A DNA stretch of 64,000 nt from JANPLD01 sp964445765 (GTDB taxonomy: Bacteria > Pseudomonadota > Alphaproteobacteria > Rickettsiales > UBA8987). Positions 35,670-43,995 of the stretch are shown in pieces (within the stretch, counting starts at the first letter, position 1; the number at the start of each line of letters is the position of its first letter). Location of the stretch: assembly GCA_964445765.1 (NCBI GenBank), contig CAYULD010000001.1, forward strand, positions 623,328 to 687,327, in the 5' to 3' direction. The notes below the pieces were generated by a model that was not told the DNA's origin, did no database searches, and saw only the letters and a program-made list of their open reading frames with translations. The position numbers and the translations under genes were made by a program.

Positions 35670-35721
35670 AGAGCTAATTGTATTTAACTTCTTATAAAAA
35701 TCAAGAAAAGCCCAAATTTTA

Positions 35722-36216
35722 ATGCCTATTTTAGATAAAAATTCTGCATTACAGCTAAAAAATTCTCGCAATGCTATTCTAGCTTTAGATCTCGGCGAGA
35801 AGAAAATTGGCGTTGCAAAATCTGATGCAACTTGGCTGATAGCAAGCCCTTTGAAGGTTCTTGATAATAAAAAATTTTCAGTAATTGCAGAAGAAATTTG
35901 TAAGCTAATTATTGAAAATGAAATTATCCTTATAGTAATTGGCCTGCCTTATAATGCGGATGGCACAATTTCTAAAAAACAGCAATCAATAATGCAATTT
36001 GGCAGAAACCTTGATAAATTTTATCAAGATTATATTGCTAATAAGTCTAAAACCAATATTCTGCTTGATAAATTAAATCTTTATTTTCAAGATGAAAGAT
36101 TCAGCACGCAAATATCACATAATCGCTTGCAGAATCTTGGTCTTACTGAAGGAATGAAGAAAAAATTTATTGATAAACTCGCCGCAGCAGAAATTCTTCA
36201 GAGATTTTTGGGTTGA
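35722..36216 (+). CDS. ruvX: Putative Holliday-junction resolvase RuvX (YqgF)
   Basis: 164 residues, RNase H-like fold. The first-strand motif ILALDLGEKKIGVAKSD supplies the catalytic Asp, GLPYNADGTIS is the mid motif, and DERFST supplies the second acidic site. YqgF is also implicated in 16S rRNA 5'-end maturation. Its stop overlaps the rsmB start (TGATG), so both genes are probably one rRNA-maturation operon. Confidence 0.93.
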   Translation: MPILDKNSALQLKNSRNAILALDLGEKKIGVAKSDATWLIASPLKVLDNKKFSVIAEEICKLIIENEIILIVIGLPYNADGTISKKQQSIMQFGRNLDKFYQDYIANKSKTNILLDKLNLYFQDERFSTQISHNRLQNLGLTEGMKKKFIDKLAAAEILQRFLG

Positions 36217-37439
36217 TGGAAAATTCTAATAATATTTCAAAAATGAAATTTCATAAAAATTTGATTGAGGCAGTTGTTGAATCTCTGCAGGATATATTTG
36301 AAGGCGGTTTTTACGCTGATAAAGTTATTGAAAGAAAATTCAAATTAAACAAGCAATTTGGCTCTCGTGATAGGGCTTTTATTGCAGAAAATGTTTATGA
36401 TATAGTTAGAAATTTTCGCCTAATATATGAAATTTATGGTGGCGTTCCTAACACCAAAAAAACTTGGATTTTACTAGTTTTAACCCATATTTATATCAGC
36501 AAAAATTTATTAGTTGATATTCCAGAATATCAAAAAATTGATGTTGATTATATCAATAGCAGGTTAACTAAACTCTCTAAAATTCCAGCAATTTCATCAT
36601 CATTTCCTGATTGGTTATATAAATTATGTGAAGCAGAACTTGGTGAAGTTTGGCATCAAACCGCTATAGAGCTTAGCAAAACTGCATCTTTGGTGATTAG
36701 GGCAAATAGAATTAAAATTACTCCAGAAGATTTAATTAAAGAGCTTACAAAAGAAAATATAATTGCAAAAATTATAGATGAAGATGCAATTTTAATTCAA
36801 GAAAGGGTTAATTTATTCAAAACAAATTGCTTTAAGTTAGGTTATTTTGAAGTGCAAGATTATTCTTCGCAGCAAGTTGCTAAATTCATTGATTATAAGC
36901 CAAATATTAGAGTTGTTGATGCTTGTGCTGGGGCAGGTGGTAAAACTTTGCACCTTGCTTCAAAAATGAATAATAAGGGCAAAATTATTGCACTTGATGT
37001 TGATGAAAGAAAGCTAACACAATTAAAATTGCGAGCTAGAAGGGCAGGTGCTTGTAATATAGAAATGAAACTTATTGAAGGCACAAAAACTATCAAAAGG
37101 CTTGAAAATTCAGCCGATATTTTGCTTCTAGATGTTCCTTGTAGTGGGCTTGGTGTTATAAAAAGAAACCCAGATAGCAAATGGAAGTTATCACCAGAAA
37201 ATATTAGTAATGTAAAAGAGATTCAGCAAAAAATTTTACAAGAATATCATAACATTCTTAAAAAAGATGGGCAGTTAATATATTCAACTTGCTCAATTTT
37301 ACCTTCTGAAAATGAATTACAAATTCAAAATTTCTTAGCAAATAACAAAGATAAATTTGAATTAATTGCAGAGCAAAAAATCCTGCCCCAAGATAAAAGC
37401 TTTGATGGCTTTTATATTGCTAAACTTAGGAAAAAATAA
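36216..37439 (+). CDS. rsmB: 16S rRNA m5C967-type methyltransferase RsmB
   Basis: 407 residues. The start is taken at the ATG at 36216, overlapping the ruvX stop by one base; a TTG one codon earlier is possible. An N-terminal NusB-like RNA-binding region (about 10-140) is followed by the Rossmann methyltransferase domain with SAM motif DACAGAGGKTLHLA. Two catalytic cysteines lie in DVPCSGLGVIKRNPDSKW and YSTCSILPSENELQ. It ends one base from the fliS stop on the opposite strand. Confidence 0.93.
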   Translation: MENSNNISKMKFHKNLIEAVVESLQDIFEGGFYADKVIERKFKLNKQFGSRDRAFIAENVYDIVRNFRLIYEIYGGVPNTKKTWILLVLTHIYISKNLLVDIPEYQKIDVDYINSRLTKLSKIPAISSSFPDWLYKLCEAELGEVWHQTAIELSKTASLVIRANRIKITPEDLIKELTKENIIAKIIDEDAILIQERVNLFKTNCFKLGYFEVQDYSSQQVAKFIDYKPNIRVVDACAGAGGKTLHLASKMNNKGKIIALDVDERKLTQLKLRARRAGACNIEMKLIEGTKTIKRLENSADILLLDVPCSGLGVIKRNPDSKWKLSPENISNVKEIQQKILQEYHNILKKDGQLIYSTCSILPSENELQIQNFLANNKDKFELIAEQKILPQDKSFDGFYIAKLRKK

Positions 37440-37440
37440 A

Positions 37441-37929
37441 TTATACACTTAAAGCCATTGGCTGTGGTTGGATGCCGGCTAAATTTGCAGGGTTAAAATA
37501 AATTGAAATATCAGGCAAAAAATCGTCATTCGCCCCAGCTTCTTGCTTTGATTTTTCTTCCTCTTCATAAGTTTTTTTAGCTTCTAACCAAGAATCTTTC
37601 ATTTCCTTTAAGTGCCTAATGCACATATCACACATTGCTAAATCTTCTGAAGAATTTATGCTTAAAATTCTATAGCAAACGCCAGTATACCAATCTTTAA
37701 GCGTCTCGGCAACTTTACCACCATTTTCAATATCTAAACAATCACGAAGCCCAGAAATAATAAGATAAGCCTTTTCAATTTTGTTATATCTTGTTTGAAC
37801 ATCTTTATTTATTATTGCTTCTTTAGCTTGCATAAGGCTGATAATCGCCCCCTCATAAAGTGAGAAAAGATTGCTGAATTTATCCAGCGTTTGAAATGCG
37901 TTTCTGTAGTTATTTATAGCGTATGTCAT
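37441..37929 (-). CDS. fliS: Flagellin export chaperone FliS
   Basis: 162 residues, alpha-helical. The start AINNYRNAFQTLDKFSNLFSLYEGAIISLMQAKEAI and the later AYLIISGLRDCLDIENGGKVAETLKDWY follow FliS closely; FliS binds the disordered C-terminus of flagellin and prevents early polymerisation. The C-terminal Lys/Glu-rich tail beyond about residue 120 is longer than usual. A strong Shine-Dalgarno (GGGAGGAGGT) precedes the ATG. It is the last gene of the flaG-fliD-fliS set, the usual order. Confidence 0.9.
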   Translation of the reverse strand: MTYAINNYRNAFQTLDKFSNLFSLYEGAIISLMQAKEAIINKDVQTRYNKIEKAYLIISGLRDCLDIENGGKVAETLKDWYTGVCYRILSINSSEDLAMCDMCIRHLKEMKDSWLEAKKTYEEEEKSKQEAGANDDFLPDISIYFNPANLAGIQPQPMALSV

Positions 37930-37975
37930 CTTGACCTCCTCCCTTACTCAAATACATTTTGAGTGTTGTTAAAAA

Positions 37976-40558
37976 TTAATTTCTAGCATTACGAACATTA
38001 TCTTGGGCTTCAAGCAGTAATAAAACAGAATTTGCACTGTTTATTGCCTGCTCAAGAGCTGCAAATTGATCTCTTAGCCTTTCAACATAATCTTCAAGCC
38101 TATCTTCAAGGCTAATTACCTCTGAAGAGAAACCTTCATTTGCTTCAACTATTTGATCAATAGAAACTTCTAAAATGCCATCATCTTTAAGATAATCATC
38201 TGCGATGTTATAAATTCTATCCGCAATGCCTTGCGTTAATGATACAGAGATAACCTCATCACCGCTTCCAGTGTAAATAAACTCTAAACCTGCAAGTGGT
38301 GAGCCAGTTGGTGCAGAAATAATACCAGCACTTAGCGAAAGATAAACATTCTGCCCGTTAACTAAATAATCAGTGCCATCTGCATTTAATAATTTTACTT
38401 GTTCACCTACATCTTGAGATGTATCAATATCTAACTTAAAGTCACTTATCGTAAAGCTGTTGCTAGATTTTGATAAAACTAGGCTTGATGAATCAATGGT
38501 AGATCTAAGCTCAAAAATTTCTCTTATCTTTTCAAAATTATTGGCGATTGCATTTTTTAACTCAGATTCATCATAATTAAGAATATTATTAGTGGCGATT
38601 GTTTCTTCACTTCCCGCGAAATCATTAAGTGTAATGCCAATATCTGCGAGGGATCTGAAATTGCTATCATTCGTGCCTTCAACAATGCTGTTAATTTCAA
38701 TAGATAATAAATCAGAAAGGGATTTAAGAATTGTGTCACCGCCTAAAATTGCAGTTTCAGAATATTTCTGAGTGGCAGGGTCTCTCTCATTTTGTTCTGC
38801 TTCATAAACTCTAAAAGCGTTATAAGCATCAAGAAATGCAACTATTCTTTCAGTTACTAAATCAATATCAAAATTGATAGAAACATTTATACTTTCAGCT
38901 GATATTTCATCATAGTTTGGTGTTACATTTAGCAATTGAAAAGTAACATTTTCTATAACATCTGCGATGGTGTTTGTACTTCTTTCAACTTCCACGCCAT
39001 CAATTGAAAACACGGCATTTGAAGCAGTTTGCGTGGTTGCAATAGATGCATTAGTTAAAACCCCACCTGTATCAAAGAATTGATAAGAATTATCTAAACC
39101 TTCTGTAATAGATTTTAGGGATAATCTGAAATCAAACTCCCCAACTTGCACTACTGAGGCTGATAAACCAGTTCTGGATCTAATTTGATTTAAGTTGAAT
39201 ACTATATCATTTAGTGATTCGCCTTCTGCAATAGTAAAATCAACCAACTCCCTAGTGCCGAAAGCATAACCGAGAGCCTTTTCAAGTGAAGATGCGTTTT
39301 CTCTAGTTGAAATATTTGCACTTACGCCGGCATCTGCAAGATTAATTAAAATTCTTTTATCGCTAGTTGTGCTTTCAAGGGTTAAATTTGTGTTTAGAGT
39401 TGTGCCAAGCCCTGATGCTCTAAAGATTTCATCACCGATACGAACAGAAATTATACCATCTGAGCCATTACTATATTGCACTTGAAAATCTTTGATAGTG
39501 CCAAATTGCCCATTTGTTGTATTAAAATTATCAGAAATAAAACGAATATTTGTTGAGGCAAGCCCTGTTAATGGAGCTTTAACATCAGCATTTGTAAAAT
39601 TATTAATTCTTCTACTTTGAAAAATTTTCTGGCTTGATAATGCAGAATTAAGATTTGTTGCGAAAGTATTTGCATTAGCTTGGGTATCATCAATTATAAC
39701 ATCTTCATCAAGGGTTAAAGTGAAGCTAGTTTCATTCGCACCACCAGCACCACCTGTGAAGGTAATTACAGTGCCAGATGCAACACCAGTATTCGCCCCT
39801 GCGTTAATTGATGCATCTGCGGTGATAGCATTTGAGGTATAATTCACGCCATTTTTGGTAAAACTTAAAGTAACCGTGTTTGCAATAGTATCAAAATTTG
39901 CCGTTATACCAGATATACTACCTTGCAAGCTAGTTATGCCACCACTACCGCCAACTACATTGAAGTTTTGCATACCAGCAGCAGTTAAAATGCCAGTTGC
40001 TGAGCCTTCCACTGAATAATCACCTGATGCAAGCTGAAAGCCTGTAAGCGTTGCGCCTGTAACCTCTTTTACAACCCCAGAGCCAATTTCAATTGTTCCA
40101 GCGGTAAAATATGCACCAGTTGCAGAAGTTGTTGCCGTTAAACTTCTAGAATTAAAACTAGCTGATTTTTGCTCTAAAGTTCTAGCAATTGAACCTATTT
40201 GAATAGTGCTATTACCAATCTGTGCACCGGGATCAGCGGTAACAGAAAGATAGCTAGAGCTTGAAAGGGTAGTAGAAAAAATATTAGCCTTGCGATATTC
40301 AAAAGCGTTAGAAAAATTACTCAATACACCAGTTGGATTTCTAAGAAAATTTACCGAATTTTTTAGATTGTTTAAGTTTGTATTTAACTTACCATATTCC
40401 GTAATTTTAGTTTGGTTTTTGGTGATTTGTAAATTTAGATTGTCAATTGGCCTTTTTCTAATGGCTGATAAATCATCAATCAAAGCTGAGCTTTGCAAGC
40501 CAGATGCTATGCCTGAGATGGTATTTCCAACAATATTTCCTAAGTTTATAGTTGTCAT
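37976..40558 (-). CDS. fliD: Flagellar filament cap protein FliD (hook-associated protein 2), with flagellin-like inserted domain
   Basis: 860 residues, far longer than the common 450-650. The N-terminal SGLQSSALIDDLSAIRKRPIDNLNLQITKNQTKI and the C-terminal helix LEDRLEDYVERLRDQFAALEQAINS are FliD's D0/D1 helices. The middle contains a large beta-rich insertion. Residues about 205-434 resemble the two tandem repeats of the flagellin at 41313: compare DNFNTTNGQFGTIKDF here with SFDTTNNDFGTIGQF there, each followed by a strand pair and a helix ending in a Phe-Gly. FliD caps the filament tip and helps flagellin fold, so a shared surface domain is structurally sensible. Confidence 0.9.
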   Translation of the reverse strand: MTTINLGNIVGNTISGIASGLQSSALIDDLSAIRKRPIDNLNLQITKNQTKITEYGKLNTNLNNLKNSVNFLRNPTGVLSNFSNAFEYRKANIFSTTLSSSSYLSVTADPGAQIGNSTIQIGSIARTLEQKSASFNSRSLTATTSATGAYFTAGTIEIGSGVVKEVTGATLTGFQLASGDYSVEGSATGILTAAGMQNFNVVGGSGGITSLQGSISGITANFDTIANTVTLSFTKNGVNYTSNAITADASINAGANTGVASGTVITFTGGAGGANETSFTLTLDEDVIIDDTQANANTFATNLNSALSSQKIFQSRRINNFTNADVKAPLTGLASTNIRFISDNFNTTNGQFGTIKDFQVQYSNGSDGIISVRIGDEIFRASGLGTTLNTNLTLESTTSDKRILINLADAGVSANISTRENASSLEKALGYAFGTRELVDFTIAEGESLNDIVFNLNQIRSRTGLSASVVQVGEFDFRLSLKSITEGLDNSYQFFDTGGVLTNASIATTQTASNAVFSIDGVEVERSTNTIADVIENVTFQLLNVTPNYDEISAESINVSINFDIDLVTERIVAFLDAYNAFRVYEAEQNERDPATQKYSETAILGGDTILKSLSDLLSIEINSIVEGTNDSNFRSLADIGITLNDFAGSEETIATNNILNYDESELKNAIANNFEKIREIFELRSTIDSSSLVLSKSSNSFTISDFKLDIDTSQDVGEQVKLLNADGTDYLVNGQNVYLSLSAGIISAPTGSPLAGLEFIYTGSGDEVISVSLTQGIADRIYNIADDYLKDDGILEVSIDQIVEANEGFSSEVISLEDRLEDYVERLRDQFAALEQAINSANSVLLLLEAQDNVRNARN

Positions 40559-40576
40559 TGGAAATAATGATTAAAT

Positions 40577-40981
40577 TTATAAAGAGCCACTAACAACATT
40601 GCCAGAACTGCCACCAAGCTGGAAAACTTCCACCTCAGATTTCGTTTCAATTCTGCCGGTAGAAATATCAGTAAAGCGAATGTAATATCTATCTAAACTA
40701 TTATTTTGTGCACCTTTATAGATGGTAAAAACATAATCATTAAAATAAGGGTTATCGCCACCAACTAAGCGAACTGCAACGCCTTTAAGTGCCTCAAAAC
40801 GCTTTTCTTCTGAGCGAGCCGCATTTTGTTCAATGGCAGATTTTTCACCCACACTAACAACTCTTTGAGCGGTAAAATCTTGCCTTTGTTCAACCGTTTG
40901 AACTGCAGGTGCACCAGATTGCGGTGCTGTATTTTGAGAAACCTGAACAGATTGAATATTTGTTACGCCATTAATTTCCAT
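40577..40981 (-). CDS. flaG: FlaG-like flagellar protein
   Basis: 134 residues. A Gln/Ala-rich disordered N-terminus (about 1-65) is followed by a small domain ending YYIRFTDISTGRIETKSEVEVFQLGG. This resembles the FlaG C-terminal strand pair (a 'D-x-x-T-G-x-x-I-x-x-x-P' type motif). Position decides the call: it is the first gene before fliD and fliS, 18 bases ahead of fliD, as flaG often is. A strong Shine-Dalgarno (GGAGGG) is present. FlaG affects filament length. The similarity is weak, so the symbol is tentative. Confidence 0.55.
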   Translation of the reverse strand: MEINGVTNIQSVQVSQNTAPQSGAPAVQTVEQRQDFTAQRVVSVGEKSAIEQNAARSEEKRFEALKGVAVRLVGGDNPYFNDYVFTIYKGAQNNSLDRYYIRFTDISTGRIETKSEVEVFQLGGSSGNVVSGSL

Positions 40982-41048
40982 AAGCCCTCCTAAATTATAT
41001 TTTTAAGAAATAACCTTTATTAAAATATAGGCTTTATAGTTTAATGAA

Positions 41049-41064
41049 AGCTAATTTTATGCCA
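41049..41064 (-). promoter_or_regulatory. Candidate sigma-54 (-24/-12) promoter of flaG-fliD-fliS
   Basis: Read on the minus strand: TGGCATAAAATTAGCT. It has GG and GC separated by exactly ten bases, the invariant spacing of TGGCACG-N4-TTGCT. It lies about 70 bases before the flaG-like start, and rpoN is in the same window. Confidence 0.45.
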
Positions 41065-41083
41065 AAAACAAGGAAGTATTTTT

Positions 41084-41138
41084 TGTCATCCTGAACGAAG
41101 TGAAGGATCTTAGATTCTTCGCTTTGCTCAGAATGACA
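41084..41138. repeat. Dispersed palindrome, GTCATcCTGAgCGAAGCGAA type
   Basis: TGTCATCCTGAACGAAGTGA then AGGATCTTAGATTCTTCGCTTTGCTCAGAATGACA. It is a good two-armed copy and lies upstream of the candidate sigma-54 promoter. Confidence 0.7.
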
Positions 41139-41169
41139 ATATGTAATATTTCAAAAACTTATTATAATA

Positions 41170-41222
41170 TCCCCTCTCCTTCTTGGAAAGCTGAAAGAAT
41201 TCATCTTTCAGAGGGTGAGGGC
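41170..41222. repeat. CCCTCTCC-type palindrome
   Basis: TCCCCTCTCCTTCTTGGAAAG, then an inner hairpin CTGAAAGAATTCATCTTTCAG, then AGGGTGAGGG. The 331-base gap between flaG and flagellin holds this repeat, the palindrome at 41084, the candidate promoter and the flagellin terminator. No gene is seen. Confidence 0.55.
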
Positions 41223-41268
41223 AAAACCCAACAATAAATTTATAAAAAATTATATTAAATTAAGGAAG

Positions 41269-41300
41269 AAAAAAAGGGGGGAAGTTGCCTTCCACCCCTG
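41269..41300 (-). terminator. Rho-independent terminator of the flagellin gene
   Basis: On the minus strand GGGGTGGAAG-GCAA-CTTCCCCCC forms a strong stem with one or two mismatches, followed by a run of seven T. It starts 13 bases after the flagellin stop. Confidence 0.85.
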
Positions 41301-41312
41301 TAAGAAAGTTAA

Positions 41313-43820
41313 TTACTGCTGAACTAATCTTAATAGTAACTGCGGTATCTGGTTTGCCTGAGCAAGAACAGATACAGAAGCCTGTAATTTCACCTGATTT
41401 GTAGCAAATTTAGTTGATTCTTCAGCTATATTTGCATCAAGGAAGCTACCACGAGCAGCATCTTGGTTTGAGATAGAAACTTCAATGTTAGATGAAGCAA
41501 ATTCAAATCTTGAAATTGCAGCTCCAACATCCGCTCTACGAGAGATAACAGAAGAGATTGCATTATCTAACGCTTCAACTGCTGTTTGAGCACCAACTTG
41601 AGTATCAATTGATAAAGTTTGTGCAACGCCATCATTATCAAGATATATTTTATTAGTAGATACATCTTTAATAGAGATTGCAATTTTATCAGTTAAGCTA
41701 GAGCCAACTTGGAATGATAAACCACCAGAACCAGAAGCACCAACACCGAAATAAGCATCTAAAGCATCAGTTAATGCCTTAACTTCGTCAGTATTAGTAA
41801 GGTTAATAGAGTTAGTTAAACCAGTGATATCAATAGTGATTCTTTGGTTGTTATCATTACCAGCAGCATCACGACCAATTAAAGTAATTGTTTGATCAGC
41901 TGAAGATAATGTATCATTAGCACCACCAATATCAGTTGCACTGAAAGTTGTGCCATTAACAACTACTGAAAGTGAATTATTTACACCTTCACCAGCAACG
42001 CCAGCAAAGTTTCCAATATCACCGAAATCAGTGTTTGTTATGTCAAAATTATCAGCTCTAATAGTAACTGAAGATGCAGTTAAACCATCTAAAACTGTGT
42101 TATCAATTTTAGTTGCATCAACGCTATTTACAGTTCTAATTTGGAAAATTTCCACATTAGCAAGTGCTGTAGTTAGGTTAGCAGCATAAGTTGCAGCCGT
42201 TGTTGAAGTGTTAATTGCAGCCGTCTCAGCAGCAAGAGATAGAGTAAATTTAGAGCCTGAGCCATCAGTAGCTGTAAATTCTAAATCTTGAGCCGCAATG
42301 TTACCACCATCACCAGAAGCAACTAGGTTAGCACTAACATATACTTTATCACCAATTTGAGTTCTAAGAACAACATCTTCCGCAGATGAGCTGTTTTCAT
42401 CAAATGATACAACTTCAATAGTGCCAAAACCAACACCTTGAACATTTGCATCATTGAACTCAGAAACTGAAACCGCAGAAATGTAATCTGAATCAGCTGT
42501 TCCAACTGTTGTATATGCATCACCAGTGTTACCAACGCCAAATAATTGGTTAAGAGCCGCTTCTAACTCAGCAACTTGTTCTTCATCTGTTAAATCAACA
42601 GTGTTAGAGCCAATGTTAGCAACGCTTATGATTAACCTTTCACCATTATCAGCACCAATTGCATCACGACCAATTAATGTGATAGTGCCATCAGCAGCAG
42701 CTAATGTATCGTTAGCACCACCAATATCAGATGCACTAAATGTTTTACCATTTAATTCAACCGTGATGTAGTTCGCTGATCCTGCACCAGCAACTGCGGT
42801 GAATTGACCAATAGTTCCAAAATCATTATTAGTTGTATCAAAACTATTACCACGAATTGTAACATCTGAAGCAATAGTTAAGCCACCTAATCTAGTTCCA
42901 GCAACTGAATTTAAGCCAGAAACAACACGAGTTTGCATTAACTGAACTTGAGATAAATCAGTTGTTAAAGTGCCTAAATAAGTATCAGCTGCACCTGAAG
43001 TGTTTATTGAACCAGTTCCAGCAGCCAACCTTAATGTAAAAGCAGAGCCAGAGCCATCATTTGCAGTGAATACCACATCTGTTGCCGCACCAATGTTACC
43101 ACCATCACCAGAAGCAGTGATAGTTCCAATATAAGTTTTATCACCAATTATAGTTTGAACTACAACTGATTCAGCACCAGAGCCGTTTTCGTTGAAGTAA
43201 ACTGAACTGAATGTTCCAAAACCTGTTTGCTGAATAGAAGTATCCGCAAATGAAGCAAGAGATTGAACCGCAGTTACAGTTGAACCCGGTGTTCCAACAG
43301 CATTGTAAGAAGAAACAGTTGCAGCAACTGAAACATCTTGATCTTGGATAATTCCAGCATTTAGTGGGCCAGAAACTTGAACGCTAGCATCACCAGCAAT
43401 AGAGCCGTTTAATAGGGTAATTCCATTGAATGATGTAGTTGTAACGATACGATCAATCTCTGATTTTAATGCAGAGAACTCTTGGTTAAGGAATGCCCTT
43501 TGAGTATTACCTAATGAACCAGAGTTTGATTGCACCGCTAGGGCTTTTTGACGAGCTAAAATGTCGCCAATTTGTTTAAGCGCACCATCAGCAATCTGAA
43601 GAACGCTTCTAGCTTGTTCAGTGTTTAATTTCGCAATTTCAAGAGCTTTAACAGTTGTGCTTATTGAAGTACCGATTGATAGACCTGCTACGTCATCAGA
43701 TGCTTTAATAATTCTGTTACCGCTTGAGAGTTTAGCTATTGAACTTGAAGCAACACTGCCCGCACTAGTTAGATTTCTTGATGCCGACGCGGCAGCAAGA
43801 TTTGAGTTAATACCTACCAT
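41313..43820 (-). CDS. fliC: Large flagellin with tandemly duplicated variable domain
   Basis: 835 residues, about twice the usual flagellin. The conserved D0/D1 N-terminus (INSNLAAASASRNL...LSSGNRIIKASDDVAGLSIG) and C-terminus (SRRADVGAAISRFEFASSNI...FATNQVKLQASVSVLAQANQIPQLLLRLVQQ) are intact. Between them, residues about 183-430 and 448-694 are two copies of one domain of about 247 residues: each has GFGT, an IGDK-Y strand, ASGDGGNI, a DGSGS-FTL strand, FD-TN-DFG-IG-F, FSA(S/T)DIGGANDTL, and an acidic helix ending FGVG. A related unit sits in FliD. The gene has a very strong Shine-Dalgarno (TAGGAGGTTTCT before ATG) and a strong terminator, as expected for the most abundant surface protein. 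Confidence 0.95.
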   Translation of the reverse strand: MVGINSNLAAASASRNLTSAGSVASSSIAKLSSGNRIIKASDDVAGLSIGTSISTTVKALEIAKLNTEQARSVLQIADGALKQIGDILARQKALAVQSNSGSLGNTQRAFLNQEFSALKSEIDRIVTTTSFNGITLLNGSIAGDASVQVSGPLNAGIIQDQDVSVAATVSSYNAVGTPGSTVTAVQSLASFADTSIQQTGFGTFSSVYFNENGSGAESVVVQTIIGDKTYIGTITASGDGGNIGAATDVVFTANDGSGSAFTLRLAAGTGSINTSGAADTYLGTLTTDLSQVQLMQTRVVSGLNSVAGTRLGGLTIASDVTIRGNSFDTTNNDFGTIGQFTAVAGAGSANYITVELNGKTFSASDIGGANDTLAAADGTITLIGRDAIGADNGERLIISVANIGSNTVDLTDEEQVAELEAALNQLFGVGNTGDAYTTVGTADSDYISAVSVSEFNDANVQGVGFGTIEVVSFDENSSSAEDVVLRTQIGDKVYVSANLVASGDGGNIAAQDLEFTATDGSGSKFTLSLAAETAAINTSTTAATYAANLTTALANVEIFQIRTVNSVDATKIDNTVLDGLTASSVTIRADNFDITNTDFGDIGNFAGVAGEGVNNSLSVVVNGTTFSATDIGGANDTLSSADQTITLIGRDAAGNDNNQRITIDITGLTNSINLTNTDEVKALTDALDAYFGVGASGSGGLSFQVGSSLTDKIAISIKDVSTNKIYLDNDGVAQTLSIDTQVGAQTAVEALDNAISSVISRRADVGAAISRFEFASSNIEVSISNQDAARGSFLDANIAEESTKFATNQVKLQASVSVLAQANQIPQLLLRLVQQ

Positions 43821-43995
43821 AGAAACCTCCTACTTGGATTGTTGTTAAAAAAAAGGTATAGGCTACATGCCCAATTACCCTTATACATTAAATTAGGGTG
43901 CTTATCAAAATCTTTCGCTTCAATTTTATTTCAAATTTTAGAAAAATTTTTAATTGTGCCTTATTTGCAAGGTTGAAACTAATATATTGGTAAGA

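Noticed and set aside
43821..43995. Sigma-28 or sigma-54 promoter of the flagellin gene
   Set aside because: A GCCTATAC resembling the sigma-28 -10 is present but no matching -35 at the right distance, and no GG-N10-GC pair was found.
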